Assembly (NCBI GenBank): GCA_017624085.1
Contig: JAGANU010000007.1
Span: forward strand, 1-64,000
From: Coprococcus sp.
GTDB lineage: Bacteria; Bacillota_A; Clostridia; Lachnospirales; Lachnospiraceae
DNA length: 64,000 nt
Reading direction: 5' to 3'
Part shown: positions 7,833 through 17,328 of the stretch, piece after piece
Position numbering within the stretch: the first letter of the stretch is position 1
Layout of the letters: each line of letters begins with the position of its first letter
Program-made: the position numbers and the translations under genes
Notes under the pieces: model-generated
The model's database searches: none
The model's input: only the letters and a program-made list of their open reading frames with translations
What the model was told of the DNA's origin: nothing

Positions 7833-8834
7833 ATGTATTTAGTTATTGATATTGGCGGAACATTTATTAAGCATTGTGTGATGGCCAGGAATGCAGAGAT
7901 ATTGGCAAAGGACAAGTTTCCGACCCCTTATAGATTTGCAATAGGTCTTTCCAGTATAGAGCAGGGGCTTAACGCATTTTCAGATGCAATAGAGGAAATC
8001 TACAGAGAGTACAAGAAAACTTATGATATTCAGGGAATAGCCATGTCTTTGCCGGGACAGGTGGACGTGGAAGCCGGTATATGCTATGGAGGAGGAGCTC
8101 TTCCGTATCTTGATAAGGCACATCTTGCCGATATTATAAGCAAAAGGTGCGATGGCCTTAATGTGGCTCTGGAGAATGATGGCAAGTGTGCCGCACTTTC
8201 AGAGATTTGGCAGGGTAATGCCAAGGATCGCAGCAGTGCAGTGGTGCTTGTGTTTGGTACCGGAGTAGGCGGTGGAATTGTCATAGACAGAAAGATTCTT
8301 CACGGTAAGGGTATGGTTGCCGGTGAGATTTCATACCTGTTTGAGGATATTAACAGGAATAACATATATGATCTCGTGCCGTTAGAGGCAACGCTCAAGG
8401 ATGTGAATAAGAAGGACAGAGTGAGACTGCCGGATGGTGCCATCTGGACTATGCAGGCATCTGTCAGCGCCCTTAGGAGAGAGGTTGCAGCAACAAAGAA
8501 AATGAGTGAGGATGAACTTACAGGTGAGATGATTTTCAAATGGGACGAGGAAGGCGATGAGGCAGTTCATAATGTTCTTGAGGACTGGTATCTCAACATT
8601 GCAAAACATTGTATGAACATGCATGTCATGCTGGCACCTGATATCATACTCCTTGGGGGCGGAATAAGTGCTGAGCCGAAGTTTATTGAGGGCGTTAAGA
8701 AATATGTAGATATACTTGCAAAGTTTTCTATTATATATGATGAGATGGAGATAGGTCTTTGTAAGTTTGGAAATGATTCGAATCTTATTGGCGCTCTTTT
8801 TAATTATCTTCAGAAGTATGAGGGTGAGAGATAA
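7833..8834 (+). CDS. ROK-family sugar kinase-like protein, copy 1
   Basis: ROK (repressor, ORF, kinase) proteins phosphorylate sugars or amino sugars. Seen here: the phosphate-binding DIGGT at residues 6-10, the catalytic-base region ENDGKCAAL (Asp of END), and the glycine loops FGTGVGGG and LLGGGIS. There is no N-terminal helix-turn-helix, so it is a kinase rather than a repressor. The CXCGXXGC zinc motif of most ROK kinases is absent, and AGEISY replaces the usual GEIGH that supplies a zinc ligand. 333 residues. It is followed by a clear paralog, and both sit downstream of metA in the same run. The substrate cannot be told from sequence. Confidence 0.85.
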   Translation: MYLVIDIGGTFIKHCVMARNAEILAKDKFPTPYRFAIGLSSIEQGLNAFSDAIEEIYREYKKTYDIQGIAMSLPGQVDVEAGICYGGGALPYLDKAHLADIISKRCDGLNVALENDGKCAALSEIWQGNAKDRSSAVVLVFGTGVGGGIVIDRKILHGKGMVAGEISYLFEDINRNNIYDLVPLEATLKDVNKKDRVRLPDGAIWTMQASVSALRREVAATKKMSEDELTGEMIFKWDEEGDEAVHNVLEDWYLNIAKHCMNMHVMLAPDIILLGGGISAEPKFIEGVKKYVDILAKFSIIYDEMEIGLCKFGNDSNLIGALFNYLQKYEGER

Positions 8835-8895
8835 GGCATAGCCGGTGAAAATAATAAAGTACTTTTGGGGATAAAAGCTATGGGAGGTGACTAGC

Positions 8896-9876
8896 ATGTA
8901 TCTTGTTATTGATGTTGGCGGAACCTTTATAAAGAATTGTATTATGAGTCGCAACGGTGATATTGTCTGCAAGGGAGAGAGCGTGCCTACCCCATATTCC
9001 TGTAGCTGGGGAATGAAGGATGTTCAGAAGGGGATAGACGCCTTTCTCGAAGCAATATATGGCATATATGCCGGCTTTAAGGACTCTTATGACATTAAAG
9101 GAATTGCCATGTCTATGCCGGGCCAGATCGATGTTGACAATGGAATAGTTTACGGCGGAGGAGCCCTTCCATACCTTGACGGAGAACGAGTTGGAGATTT
9201 GATCAGCAGGAAGTGCGACGGAATAAGTGTAGCCATAGAAAATGATGGAAAATGTGCGGCGCTGGCTGAAGTGTGGCAGGGCAACGGTAAGGATTGCAGA
9301 GACGTAGTTGTTATTGTCTTTGGCACCGGAATCGGTGGAGGAATAGTGATAGACAGGAAGATACTTCACGGACGAGGAATGGTTGCCGGTGAGATGTCCT
9401 TTATTTTTGAGAACGTTACAAGGGAAAACCTATATGATATTGTGCCCCTTGATGATAATCGTGAGGGCTTCGAGCTGCCAAAGGATTCTATTTGGTCCAT
9501 GCAGGCATCAGTAATGTCAATATGTAATAAAGTGGCAGACTTAAAAGGTATTCCGCAAAGCGAGGTTGACGGCAAGCTTGTATATCGGCTTGAGGAGGAA
9601 GATGCGGAGGTCCATGAGATACTTGAAAGATGGTATCTGAACATCGCAAAGCACTGTATGAACATGCACGTTCTCTTAGCTCCGGATATGATTCTTCTTG
9701 GTGGAGGAATAAGTGCCCAGCCCAAGTTTATAGAGGGTGTAAAGAAGTATGTAAGAATTCTATCAAAGTTTTCAGTTATATATAATGAGATGAACATCGG
9801 ACTTTGTAAGTTTGGAAATGATTCAAATATGATTGGAGCGCTATTCAATTATCTTCAGAAGTATGAGGGTGAATAA
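8896..9876 (+). CDS. ROK-family sugar kinase-like protein, copy 2
   Basis: Tandem paralog of the gene just upstream; long identical blocks include GGGALPYLD, ENDGKCAAL, GGGIVIDRKILHG, LNIAKHCMNMHV and KFGNDSN. DVGGT (residues 6-10), the catalytic Asp in END and both glycine loops are kept. As in copy 1, the zinc-binding cysteine motif is missing and AGEMSF replaces GEIGH. The start ATG 8896 follows GGAGGTGA; a GTG at 8887 overlaps that RBS and is rejected. 326 residues, with the middle linker (near residues 185-200) shorter and different from copy 1. The retained active site suggests both copies are working enzymes, perhaps with different sugar preferences (inference). Confidence 0.85.
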   Translation: MYLVIDVGGTFIKNCIMSRNGDIVCKGESVPTPYSCSWGMKDVQKGIDAFLEAIYGIYAGFKDSYDIKGIAMSMPGQIDVDNGIVYGGGALPYLDGERVGDLISRKCDGISVAIENDGKCAALAEVWQGNGKDCRDVVVIVFGTGIGGGIVIDRKILHGRGMVAGEMSFIFENVTRENLYDIVPLDDNREGFELPKDSIWSMQASVMSICNKVADLKGIPQSEVDGKLVYRLEEEDAEVHEILERWYLNIAKHCMNMHVLLAPDMILLGGGISAQPKFIEGVKKYVRILSKFSVIYNEMNIGLCKFGNDSNMIGALFNYLQKYEGE

Positions 9877-9920
9877 TAATACTATAGTAAGTATTTTTAT
9901 AGTTTACGGGAGATACTATC

Positions 9921-11339
9921 GTGGGAAGCACCAATGTAGTTGTAGGTAATAAAAGAAAAAAATCTCATAAACTTGATATGATAAACAGCCCCATTCCATT
10001 TAATATGCTGCTTTTTTCTCTGCCCATAGCGGCAAGCAGCATATTGCAGCAGCTCTTTAATTCAGCTGATGTTGCTGTTGTTGGAAGATTTGCAGGAAGG
10101 GACGCGCTTGCTGCAGTTTCCGGCAATGCTCCGGTGGTGGCTTTATTTGTAAATGTATTATCAGGGCTTTCTATTGGAGTAAACGTTCAGATAGCCCATT
10201 ATGTGGGACAGAAGCAAAATAAGGGTATACACAAATGTGTTCACACAAGTATGCTTTTTGCTGTTTTTTGCGGTATTTTTGTTATGTTGGCAGGTCTTTT
10301 ATTGTCCCACAGAATCCTTATGGCAATCGATACACCAAAAGAGGTGTTTGATCAGGCACTTTTGTATTTGAGAATATACCTGATTGGTATGCCATTTATA
10401 ATAGTTTATAATTTTGGAGCAGCAATACTAAGAGCTGTGGGAGATACGAGAAGACCTTTATTTTGTCTTTTAATCTCCGGCGCTTTAAACGTGCTGCTTA
10501 ATTTATTGTTTGTAATTATATTTGATATGGGGGTAAGTGGCGTTGCAGCTGCTACAGTTATTTCAAATGTTGTAAGTATGTTTATTGTTCTGGGCTTGCT
10601 TATGAGAGAGGAGGGAAGCTTAAGACTGAATGTCAGAGAGCTTTCCATAGATGGTGAAAGCCTTGTGAGAATTCTCAGAATAGGAGTACCGTCGGCGGCT
10701 CAGACTGCGGTGTTTTCACTGTCAAATATTTTGATACAGGGTGGAATTAACAGCTTTGGCCGGGATGCTATTGCAGGCTCCGGGGTGGCGGTAAATTTTG
10801 AGTACTTTGCTTATTTTGTAATCGCTGCATTTGCTCAAGGCTCCGTTACATTTGTAAGTCAGAACTACGGTGCAGGAGAGTATGAACGGTGCAGGAAATC
10901 ACTCAGAACAGCTATGCTTGAAGGAATTCTTATTACCGCAGTATTTAGTGCTCTCATGATGACCTTTGCAATACCCCTTACAAGTCTCTATACCACAAAG
11001 AAAAGCGTTATCCGGTATGCAATTACAAGAATGAACCATATAATGCTTTTTGAATTTATGACAGGAACATATGAGATTACGGCGGCAGCGCTTAGAGGTA
11101 TGGGGAAATCACTGCTTCCTTCGCTTATTACTGTTGTAGGCTCAGTTGTGTTCAGGATCATTTGGCTATATACGGTTTTTGAGACCTATCATACATACAG
11201 TGTGTTGCTTAGGGTATATATTGTATCCTGGATAATAACAGGTACGGCAATGATTACCGCATATATCATTGTCTCGAAGAAAACTCTGGGGGTGTCAGAC
11301 GGCAGGTGGAAGAAAAAGAGAGAACATATATTGCAATAG
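9921..11339 (+). CDS. MATE-family multidrug/cation exporter
   Basis: A sodium- or proton-coupled exporter of the MATE superfamily with about 12 membrane segments in two six-helix bundles. The signature ILQQLFNSADVAVVGRFAG (residues about 40-58) is typical of the NorM/DinF-like branch common in Clostridia. 472 residues. The start is GTG 9921, preceded by ACGGGAGA; no better ATG is nearby. Its last 34 nt overlap the start of the Y-family polymerase gene, implying coupled translation. Substrate unknown. Confidence 0.9.
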   Translation: MGSTNVVVGNKRKKSHKLDMINSPIPFNMLLFSLPIAASSILQQLFNSADVAVVGRFAGRDALAAVSGNAPVVALFVNVLSGLSIGVNVQIAHYVGQKQNKGIHKCVHTSMLFAVFCGIFVMLAGLLLSHRILMAIDTPKEVFDQALLYLRIYLIGMPFIIVYNFGAAILRAVGDTRRPLFCLLISGALNVLLNLLFVIIFDMGVSGVAAATVISNVVSMFIVLGLLMREEGSLRLNVRELSIDGESLVRILRIGVPSAAQTAVFSLSNILIQGGINSFGRDAIAGSGVAVNFEYFAYFVIAAFAQGSVTFVSQNYGAGEYERCRKSLRTAMLEGILITAVFSALMMTFAIPLTSLYTTKKSVIRYAITRMNHIMLFEFMTGTYEITAAALRGMGKSLLPSLITVVGSVVFRIIWLYTVFETYHTYSVLLRVYIVSWIITGTAMITAYIIVSKKTLGVSDGRWKKKREHILQ

Positions 11340-12832
11340 ATTTAAAATCATTTTTTGCTTCAGTTGAGTGCGTGGAGAGAGGACTTGACCCACTTACTAC
11401 CAATCTGGTTGTTGCTGATGCATCAAGAACAGAGAAGACCATATGCCTTGCAGTGTCGCCATCTCTTAAAAGCTATGGTATACCGGGAAGACCGAGACTG
11501 TTTGAAGTCGTCTCAAGGGTAAAGCAGGTTAATTCCGCCAGAATAAGCTCAGCTCCGGACGGCGTTTTCTCCGGCGAAAGCTATCTGGCCTCAGAGCTTC
11601 AAGAACATCCGGAATATGCGGTTTCATATATCGTTGCACCGCCAAGAATGGCATATTATATGAAATACAGCACAGACATATACAATATATATCTAAAGTA
11701 TATTGCGCCTGAGGATATGCACGTTTATTCCATAGATGAGGTGTTCATGGATGTGACAGATTATCTTTCTGTATATGGTCTCACACCTCATGAGCTAGCC
11801 ATGAAGATAATAAGGGACGTACTTTTAAGCACAGGTATTACTGCCACGGCGGGAATTGGCACAAATATGTATCTGTGTAAGATTGCCATGGATATTGTTG
11901 CAAAGCATATTGCCCCTGATGAAAATGGAGTTCGAATTGCCAGTCTTGATGAGATGTCATACAGGAGACTTTTATGGAATCACAGACCACTTACAGATTT
12001 CTGGCGTGTGGGACATGGTTATGCTAAAAAGCTGGAGGCAAATGGAATATACACCATGGGTGATGTGGCCCGCTGCTCGGTGGGAGGCGACGCTGACTAT
12101 TATAATGAGGAGCTTTTGTATAAGCTTTTCGGTATAAATGCGGAGCTGTTGATTGACCATGCCTGGGGATATGAGCCAACAACCATTTCGGACATAAAGG
12201 CATACAAGCCTCAGAAAAACAGCCTTGGCTCCGGTCAGGTACTGCCTAGTCCATACAGCTACGACAAGGCACTTCTTGTAATAAGAGAGATGACCGACCT
12301 TCTTGTTCTGGACCTTGTTTCAAAGCGCCTTGTTACCAACCAGATAGTGATAACTGTTGGTTATGACATAGCGAATCTTAAAGGCATAGCTGCTGTTGAA
12401 GATTACGATGGAGAAGTGCAGAGCGATCATTACGGAAGGCGAGTGCCAAAGCATGCTCATGGCACAATAAATCTGGATGATTACACCTCTTCCACAAGGA
12501 TAATAATTGATGCGGCAACTGCTCTGTTTGAGAGTATAGTTGACAGCAGGCTGTATATAAGGCGTATGAATGTGACAGCCTGTAATGTTATCTCTGAGGA
12601 TGAGGCGGCAAAAAACAGGGAGAACAGGCAGCTCTCCCTGTTTGAGGATTTTGATGAGACTGAAAATATAGATAAAAAGAAGCAGTCTCTTGCCAAAGAG
12701 AGAGGAATGCAGGAGGCTATGCTTAAAATAAAAGGAAAATACGGAAAGAATGCAATACTTAAGGGAATGAACCTTGAGGAGGGCGGTACGGCAATAACAA
12801 GAAACGGACAGATTGGAGGGCATAAGGCGTAA
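11306..12832 (+). CDS. Y-family (UmuC/DinB-like) translesion DNA polymerase
   Basis: Error-prone polymerase for copying damaged DNA. The N-terminal catalytic motif IDLKSFFASVE replaces the more usual DMDAFFASVE, keeping an acidic metal ligand. The second catalytic motif SIDEVFMDVT is intact. It resembles the UvrX/YqjW/UmuC branch of Firmicutes more than DinB, with a helix-hairpin-helix region and little-finger domain after residue 230. Near the C-terminus RQLSLFED matches the QL(S/D)LF beta-clamp-binding motif. 508 residues. Start GTG 11306 overlaps the MATE gene by 34 nt. Its stop overlaps the YolD-like gene by one base (TAATG). I saw no LexA box just upstream; regulation is unclear. Confidence 0.9.
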   Translation: MEEKERTYIAIDLKSFFASVECVERGLDPLTTNLVVADASRTEKTICLAVSPSLKSYGIPGRPRLFEVVSRVKQVNSARISSAPDGVFSGESYLASELQEHPEYAVSYIVAPPRMAYYMKYSTDIYNIYLKYIAPEDMHVYSIDEVFMDVTDYLSVYGLTPHELAMKIIRDVLLSTGITATAGIGTNMYLCKIAMDIVAKHIAPDENGVRIASLDEMSYRRLLWNHRPLTDFWRVGHGYAKKLEANGIYTMGDVARCSVGGDADYYNEELLYKLFGINAELLIDHAWGYEPTTISDIKAYKPQKNSLGSGQVLPSPYSYDKALLVIREMTDLLVLDLVSKRLVTNQIVITVGYDIANLKGIAAVEDYDGEVQSDHYGRRVPKHAHGTINLDDYTSSTRIIIDAATALFESIVDSRLYIRRMNVTACNVISEDEAAKNRENRQLSLFEDFDETENIDKKKQSLAKERGMQEAMLKIKGKYGKNAILKGMNLEEGGTAITRNGQIGGHKA

Positions 12833-13251
12833 TGGAGGACAAATATGAGGATATTATAAATCTGCCTCATCATGTATCAGCCAAGCATCCGCCTATGTCA
12901 ATGGAAGGCAGAGCAGCCCAGTTTGCTCCCTTTGCGGCACTTACAGGACATTCGGATGCCATAAGAGAGACAGCGAGACTTACGGATGAAAAGATTGAAC
13001 TTGATGAATCAAGGAAATGTGAGCTGGATGGTATACTTTCTTATGTCGTGTCTCTCAATGAAAAACCTGTTGTGGACATTGAGTATTTTATTGATGATGA
13101 CCGAAAATCCGGCGGACGTTATGATAAAGTTACCGGACAGATAAAGAAGGTTGATACAGTAAGGCGCAGTATTATGATGATGGATGGATTATTAATTCCG
13201 GTTGATAATATCATTGATATAGAAATTAACGCTGATTTATTGGATGATTGA
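12832..13251 (+). CDS. YolD-like protein, partner of the Y-family polymerase
   Basis: Resembles the YolD-like family, found beside UvrX/YqjW-type polymerases in Firmicutes and thought to act as a UmuD-like partner. The N-terminal part (LPHHVSAKHPPMSMEGRAA, then QFAPFAALTGH) is the recognisable conserved core, followed by ARLTDEKIELDES. The C-terminal half carries the YolD-type beta-rich segment. 139 residues. Translation is coupled to the polymerase by a TAATG overlap. The molecular role is not established; the assignment is from motif memory and neighbourhood. Confidence 0.8.
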   Translation: MEDKYEDIINLPHHVSAKHPPMSMEGRAAQFAPFAALTGHSDAIRETARLTDEKIELDESRKCELDGILSYVVSLNEKPVVDIEYFIDDDRKSGGRYDKVTGQIKKVDTVRRSIMMMDGLLIPVDNIIDIEINADLLDD

Positions 13252-13276
13252 ATAAATTGCCAAAATTTGTTATTAT
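13248..13276 (+). promoter_or_regulatory. sigma-A promoter of the EAL-MoxR-DUF58 run
   Basis: TTGAAT and TATTAT have a 17-nt spacer. The -35 overlaps the stop codon of the YolD-like gene. It lies about 50 nt before the EAL protein start, marking a new transcription unit. Confidence 0.6.
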
Positions 13277-13328
13277 AGAGAAGAGTAAAAAGATGTAGTA
13301 CATTTTAGTTTATACTTAAGGAGGAAGA

Positions 13329-15263
13329 ATGTACAAAATACCCTATTTTGATATTGCGGCATTGGTAATTATAGCAGTTATTATGGTTGCTATCGTTCTT
13401 AAGGGCTTTGCAAAGAGAAGATTAAATCGTGAGTATCTTCTTGTTCTTATCGTAGCTCTTTTTGCAACAGCTTTTGATGTCACAACATTGGTGTACGACA
13501 ATATGCAGGAAAGACACGCTGCATTACAATATTTTTACCATACAGGATACCTCTTCTTTCACGGGCTTACTGCGCCATTTTTTGCAACGTATGTAATTTG
13601 TCTTGTTGACAGAATTCATGTGTTCAGGAATACAAAGTCTGTTATTACTATGATGTTGCCGGTGTTTATTCAGACTATATTGCTTATTATTAATTTGTTT
13701 GTACCATGTGTGTTTTCAATTGGAGCAAATGGAGAGTATAATCGAGGCATATTTTTGTCGTTCTTTTATGTAATAGCAGTATTGTATATGTGCCTTTCAA
13801 TGTATGAGTTGATAGTATATAGAAACAGATTGTCTGTACAGACCTTTGTTTCGGTTGTTCTTGTGATGCCGGTGACGCTGTTGGCTATTATTATTCAGTT
13901 TATATTTCCACAGATGGTTATCGAGATGTTTGCCAATGCCCTGTGCTTTTTGTTTGTAGCCTTGTTTATACAGAACTCAGAGTTTACGATAAATGTTGCT
14001 ACCGGCCTGAATAATATTGCCACATATATGAAGGACCTCGGCAATGCTATGGATAACAATGAGAAAATAGAAGTTGTCATGGTGTCCATTATCAATGAAA
14101 AAACACTTAAGGGAATGTTAGGTGTTATTGAGTATAGAAAGCTAATCAGGCTCCTTGCCGCAGATTTGGAAAATTGGACAAAGAGTATTGACAGAAAAAT
14201 AATAGCTGACTGGTATTATCTTGATAACGGAATGTTTCGATGCATTCTCAGAGGAGATCATAAGAAGCATACCCAGGAGATTGCGGTTTTTATAAATAAT
14301 GAACTGAAAAAAGGCTATCAGTTTAATGAAATGCTCGTTAATTTCCTGGCAAATATATGTATACTGAAGTGCCCTGATGATATAAGTGATGTGGACAGTA
14401 TAATGAGATTTGGCATTGAATTGTCGGAAAAGGAGTATTCCGGTGAGATAATATACGCCGGGGATATTTATAAGAAGCATCATTATGATCTGATGAAGGA
14501 CATGGACATGATTATAGATAAGGCGTATACGGAGGGCCGTTTTGAGGTATATTACCAGCCTATATATAGTGTTGAATCAGGCAGGTACAATAGTGCGGAG
14601 GCTCTGCTCAGACTTCGTGATGATGTGTACGGCTTTGTTGCTCCTGATTTGTTTATTCCGGCTGCGGAAAAGAGCGGTATGATACACAAAATCGGAAGAT
14701 TTGTTCTTGATGAGGTATGCCAGTTTATATCGAGTATTGAGTTTCAAGAGATGGGACTTGATTATATTGAGGTGAATCTGTCAGTTATGCAGTGCATGAG
14801 CAGTGAATTGTCAGGTGAAGTCAGAGAAATCATTGAAAAGTACGGTATTCGCCCGGAACAGATAAACCTTGAGATAACAGAGACAGCAGCTGCATACGCA
14901 CAGAATACTATGATGGAGAATATTACAAAGCTTACAAAGGGTGGAATTGAATTCTCCCTTGATGATTTTGGTACAGGCTACTCGAACATGAAGAGAATTG
15001 CCTCTCTGCCATTTTCAATAGTAAAGCTTGACAAGACCTTTGCAGATGTAGATGACAGCGACAATATGCGAAAGATTGTAAAAGATACCATATATATGGT
15101 TAAGGATATAAATATGCGGATTGTAGTTGAAGGCGTGGAGACAGAGAACGCATTTGAGGTGTTTAAGGAGCTTGGTGTTGATTATATTCAGGGGTATTAT
15201 TTCTCAAGACCACTTCCGAGAAGCCAGTTTATAAACGAAGTGTTCAGGATTAATTCGGTTTAG
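13329..15263 (+). CDS. membrane-bound EAL-domain c-di-GMP phosphodiesterase
   Basis: Predicted to hydrolyse the second messenger c-di-GMP. Residues 1-215 contain about seven hydrophobic segments, a 7TM-type membrane sensor. Residues about 230-395 look like a degenerate GGDEF domain with no GGDEF signature. Residues about 400-640 form the EAL domain. All key residues are visible: AEALLR, EVNLSV (Asn), LEITET (Glu), DDFGTGYS, IVKLDK (Lys), VVEGVET (Glu) and YIQGYYFS (Gln), so it should be active. Length 644. RBS AAGGAGGAAG precedes ATG 13329. The next gene (MoxR) starts 16 nt later. No matching diguanylate cyclase is in the window. Confidence 0.92.
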   Translation: MYKIPYFDIAALVIIAVIMVAIVLKGFAKRRLNREYLLVLIVALFATAFDVTTLVYDNMQERHAALQYFYHTGYLFFHGLTAPFFATYVICLVDRIHVFRNTKSVITMMLPVFIQTILLIINLFVPCVFSIGANGEYNRGIFLSFFYVIAVLYMCLSMYELIVYRNRLSVQTFVSVVLVMPVTLLAIIIQFIFPQMVIEMFANALCFLFVALFIQNSEFTINVATGLNNIATYMKDLGNAMDNNEKIEVVMVSIINEKTLKGMLGVIEYRKLIRLLAADLENWTKSIDRKIIADWYYLDNGMFRCILRGDHKKHTQEIAVFINNELKKGYQFNEMLVNFLANICILKCPDDISDVDSIMRFGIELSEKEYSGEIIYAGDIYKKHHYDLMKDMDMIIDKAYTEGRFEVYYQPIYSVESGRYNSAEALLRLRDDVYGFVAPDLFIPAAEKSGMIHKIGRFVLDEVCQFISSIEFQEMGLDYIEVNLSVMQCMSSELSGEVREIIEKYGIRPEQINLEITETAAAYAQNTMMENITKLTKGGIEFSLDDFGTGYSNMKRIASLPFSIVKLDKTFADVDDSDNMRKIVKDTIYMVKDINMRIVVEGVETENAFEVFKELGVDYIQGYYFSRPLPRSQFINEVFRINSV

Positions 15264-15279
15264 ATAAAGGGGAAGCTTA

Positions 15280-16206
15280 ATGGCTCAGCAGATTGATAAT
15301 GTTATTCTTGAAATAGAGAAGGCAGTCAAGGGAAAACGGGATATAATAGTTAAGGTGTTTGCTGCGATACTTGCAGGAGGACATATCCTTCTTGAGGATA
15401 TTCCCGGAGTTGGAAAAACAACACTTGCCATGGCTGTTGCAAGGACACTTGACATGGACTATAACAGAGTTCAGTTTACACCAGATATTCTGCCTAGTGA
15501 TATTATGGGATTTTCCATGTACAATCAGCAGTCCGGTAAGTTTGAGTACAGAGAGGGCTCTGCGTTCTGCAATCTTTTTCTTGCAGATGAGATAAACAGA
15601 ACTTCGCCTAAGAGCCAGTCTGCTTTACTGGAGATTATGGAGGAGAAGAAGGTTACGGTGGATTCTGTTACAAGAGAGCTGCCTACTCCATTTACAGTTA
15701 TTGCGACACAGAACCCTATAGGTTCATCCGGAACCCAGATGCTCCCGGAGTCACAGCTTGACAGATTTATGATAAGGCTCTCTATGGGGTATCCGTCTCA
15801 CGAGGCCGCAATTTTGATACTTAAGGGACAGGAGTTTGTTCCTATGAACAGTATAGCCCGGGTTATTACAAAGGATGAGCTTAAGGAGCTCATTGATAAG
15901 ACATTACGGCTTCCGGTTCATGATTCAATATATGAGTATATTGTCTCGCTTGTTGAGGAAACAAGACGCAGCGAGCTCTTTAAGATGGGAGCAAGCCCGA
16001 GAGGTGCCAACGCACTGCTTAAGATGAGCAGAGCCATGGCCGTTATGGAAGACAGAGGATACGTTGCACCGGAGGATATCGCTAAGGTGTTTGTAGATAC
16101 ATTGGGACATCGTGTGAAGCTGTCATCGGCAGCTAAGGCAAAGGGGTATAATACAGATACTGCTCTTATGGAGGTGCTTTCTTTCATAAAGGTTCCCAGA
16201 ACATAG
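15280..16206 (+). CDS. MoxR-family AAA+ ATPase
   Basis: A chaperone-like AAA+ ATPase of the MoxR/RavA group. Walker A is EDIPGVGKTT (about residues 39-48), Walker B is LFLADEINRTSPKSQ, and sensor 1 is IATQNP. 308 residues, standard for MoxR. It precedes DUF58 and a transglutaminase-like membrane protein, the classic three-gene cassette in which MoxR is thought to help mature or assemble the partner proteins. Start ATG 15280 follows AAAGGGGAAGC. The client is unknown. Confidence 0.93.
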   Translation: MAQQIDNVILEIEKAVKGKRDIIVKVFAAILAGGHILLEDIPGVGKTTLAMAVARTLDMDYNRVQFTPDILPSDIMGFSMYNQQSGKFEYREGSAFCNLFLADEINRTSPKSQSALLEIMEEKKVTVDSVTRELPTPFTVIATQNPIGSSGTQMLPESQLDRFMIRLSMGYPSHEAAILILKGQEFVPMNSIARVITKDELKELIDKTLRLPVHDSIYEYIVSLVEETRRSELFKMGASPRGANALLKMSRAMAVMEDRGYVAPEDIAKVFVDTLGHRVKLSSAAKAKGYNTDTALMEVLSFIKVPRT

Positions 16207-16266
16207 CTTATGAATGTACTTATAATCAGACATTTATCAGAGTATTCATAAAAGGAGGATAACGGG

Positions 16267-17328
16267 ATGAGATATGTATGGCATATTGTCAGATACATAC
16301 TTGCATTTGTTGCAAACCTGTTAATCCTCCTTTTTGTGCATTCTTATTTCAATTATATGATCATGATTATTATGCTCGTTATGCCGTTAATATCGGCTGC
16401 TGTATGTGTGTGGACATCCGGGAGACTTAAGATTTCCTTTTCAGGTACTGAGGGAGAAGTGGGTCTTGGGGAACCCTTTCTACTATCTGTTATTCTGAAC
16501 AATCAAAGTATATTCCCCATTATGAATGTGGATGTAAAGCTTTCGTTTTCAAATGAGCTTTTTGATTTAAAAAGCGAACATACTTTATGTATTCCGGCAT
16601 ATGTAAAAAATGCAAATGTTGTTGACTATCAGCTGGAGGAGCAGTATGTGGGGGTCCTTTTGGTAAGGGCTGATACATTATATGTAACAGACTGGTTAGG
16701 CTTTTTCAGGGTAAAACGTAAGATTAATGTTGAAAGGTCGGTTACAGTGTATCCAAACTCCTATATAAGTGCTGAGCCTGATATGAGTGCAGTGAGAAGC
16801 GGCATGAATGAGTCGGAGGAGAGCAATAAAAAAGGACATGATTTTTCTGAGGTTGTCGATGTCAGGGAATATATTCCGGGAGATAAGCTTCAGAACATTC
16901 ACTGGAAGTTGTCTGCCAAGAGGGAGACACTTATGGTAAAGGAGCGGCAGAGTATGTCCTCTGAAAAGCTTATAGTGTTTGTTGATATGTATAATGACGA
17001 AGCAAATGTACTAAATGATGTGTTAAAGGCGGCCTATGGATTGGCGTGCTTTTTGATAGACAACAATATCTCCTTTGAACTTGCCTACTTCAGTGAGATA
17101 AACAAAGATGTCGTACCGGAGTGTATTGACAGCTATGAGGAGCTTAAGCTTTTTATGGATATGATGTTTTATGATAAAGCATACACAACCGGCGGATACG
17201 GCCTTTCGAATTTTCGAAGGATGCTTGAGGCAGAAAAAAAGCTGGTAGCAGTTACTGCTGATGATTTAAGTGGCAACAAGGAACTATTTTCTTATGGCAG
17301 CAGTGTGAAAGGATATATTCTTGAGTAA
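16267..17328 (+). CDS. DUF58-domain membrane protein
   Basis: The second member of the MoxR-DUF58-transglutaminase cassette. Two hydrophobic segments lie at residues about 8-55, followed by a beta-rich domain and the DUF58 signature VVDVREYIPGDKLQNIHWKL (about residues 196-215). The C-terminal half has a von Willebrand A-like character without a clear MIDAS motif. 353 residues. RBS AAAGGAGGATAAC precedes ATG 16267. Its stop overlaps the next start by 8 nt, so the two are probably translated together. Biochemical role unknown for the family. Confidence 0.9.
   Translation: MRYVWHIVRYILAFVANLLILLFVHSYFNYMIMIIMLVMPLISAAVCVWTSGRLKISFSGTEGEVGLGEPFLLSVILNNQSIFPIMNVDVKLSFSNELFDLKSEHTLCIPAYVKNANVVDYQLEEQYVGVLLVRADTLYVTDWLGFFRVKRKINVERSVTVYPNSYISAEPDMSAVRSGMNESEESNKKGHDFSEVVDVREYIPGDKLQNIHWKLSAKRETLMVKERQSMSSEKLIVFVDMYNDEANVLNDVLKAAYGLACFLIDNNISFELAYFSEINKDVVPECIDSYEELKLFMDMMFYDKAYTTGGYGLSNFRRMLEAEKKLVAVTADDLSGNKELFSYGSSVKGYILE

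Noticed and set aside
7833..8834. ROK protein as a transcriptional repressor
   Set aside because: There is no N-terminal helix-turn-helix; the protein starts directly with the ATPase fold.
8382..8972. 196-codon antisense frame across the two ROK genes
   Set aside because: Opposite a strongly supported coding gene, no RBS, composition of a shadow frame.
14142..14483. 113-codon antisense frame inside the EAL protein gene
   Set aside because: Shadow frame of a well-supported gene without RBS or family resemblance.
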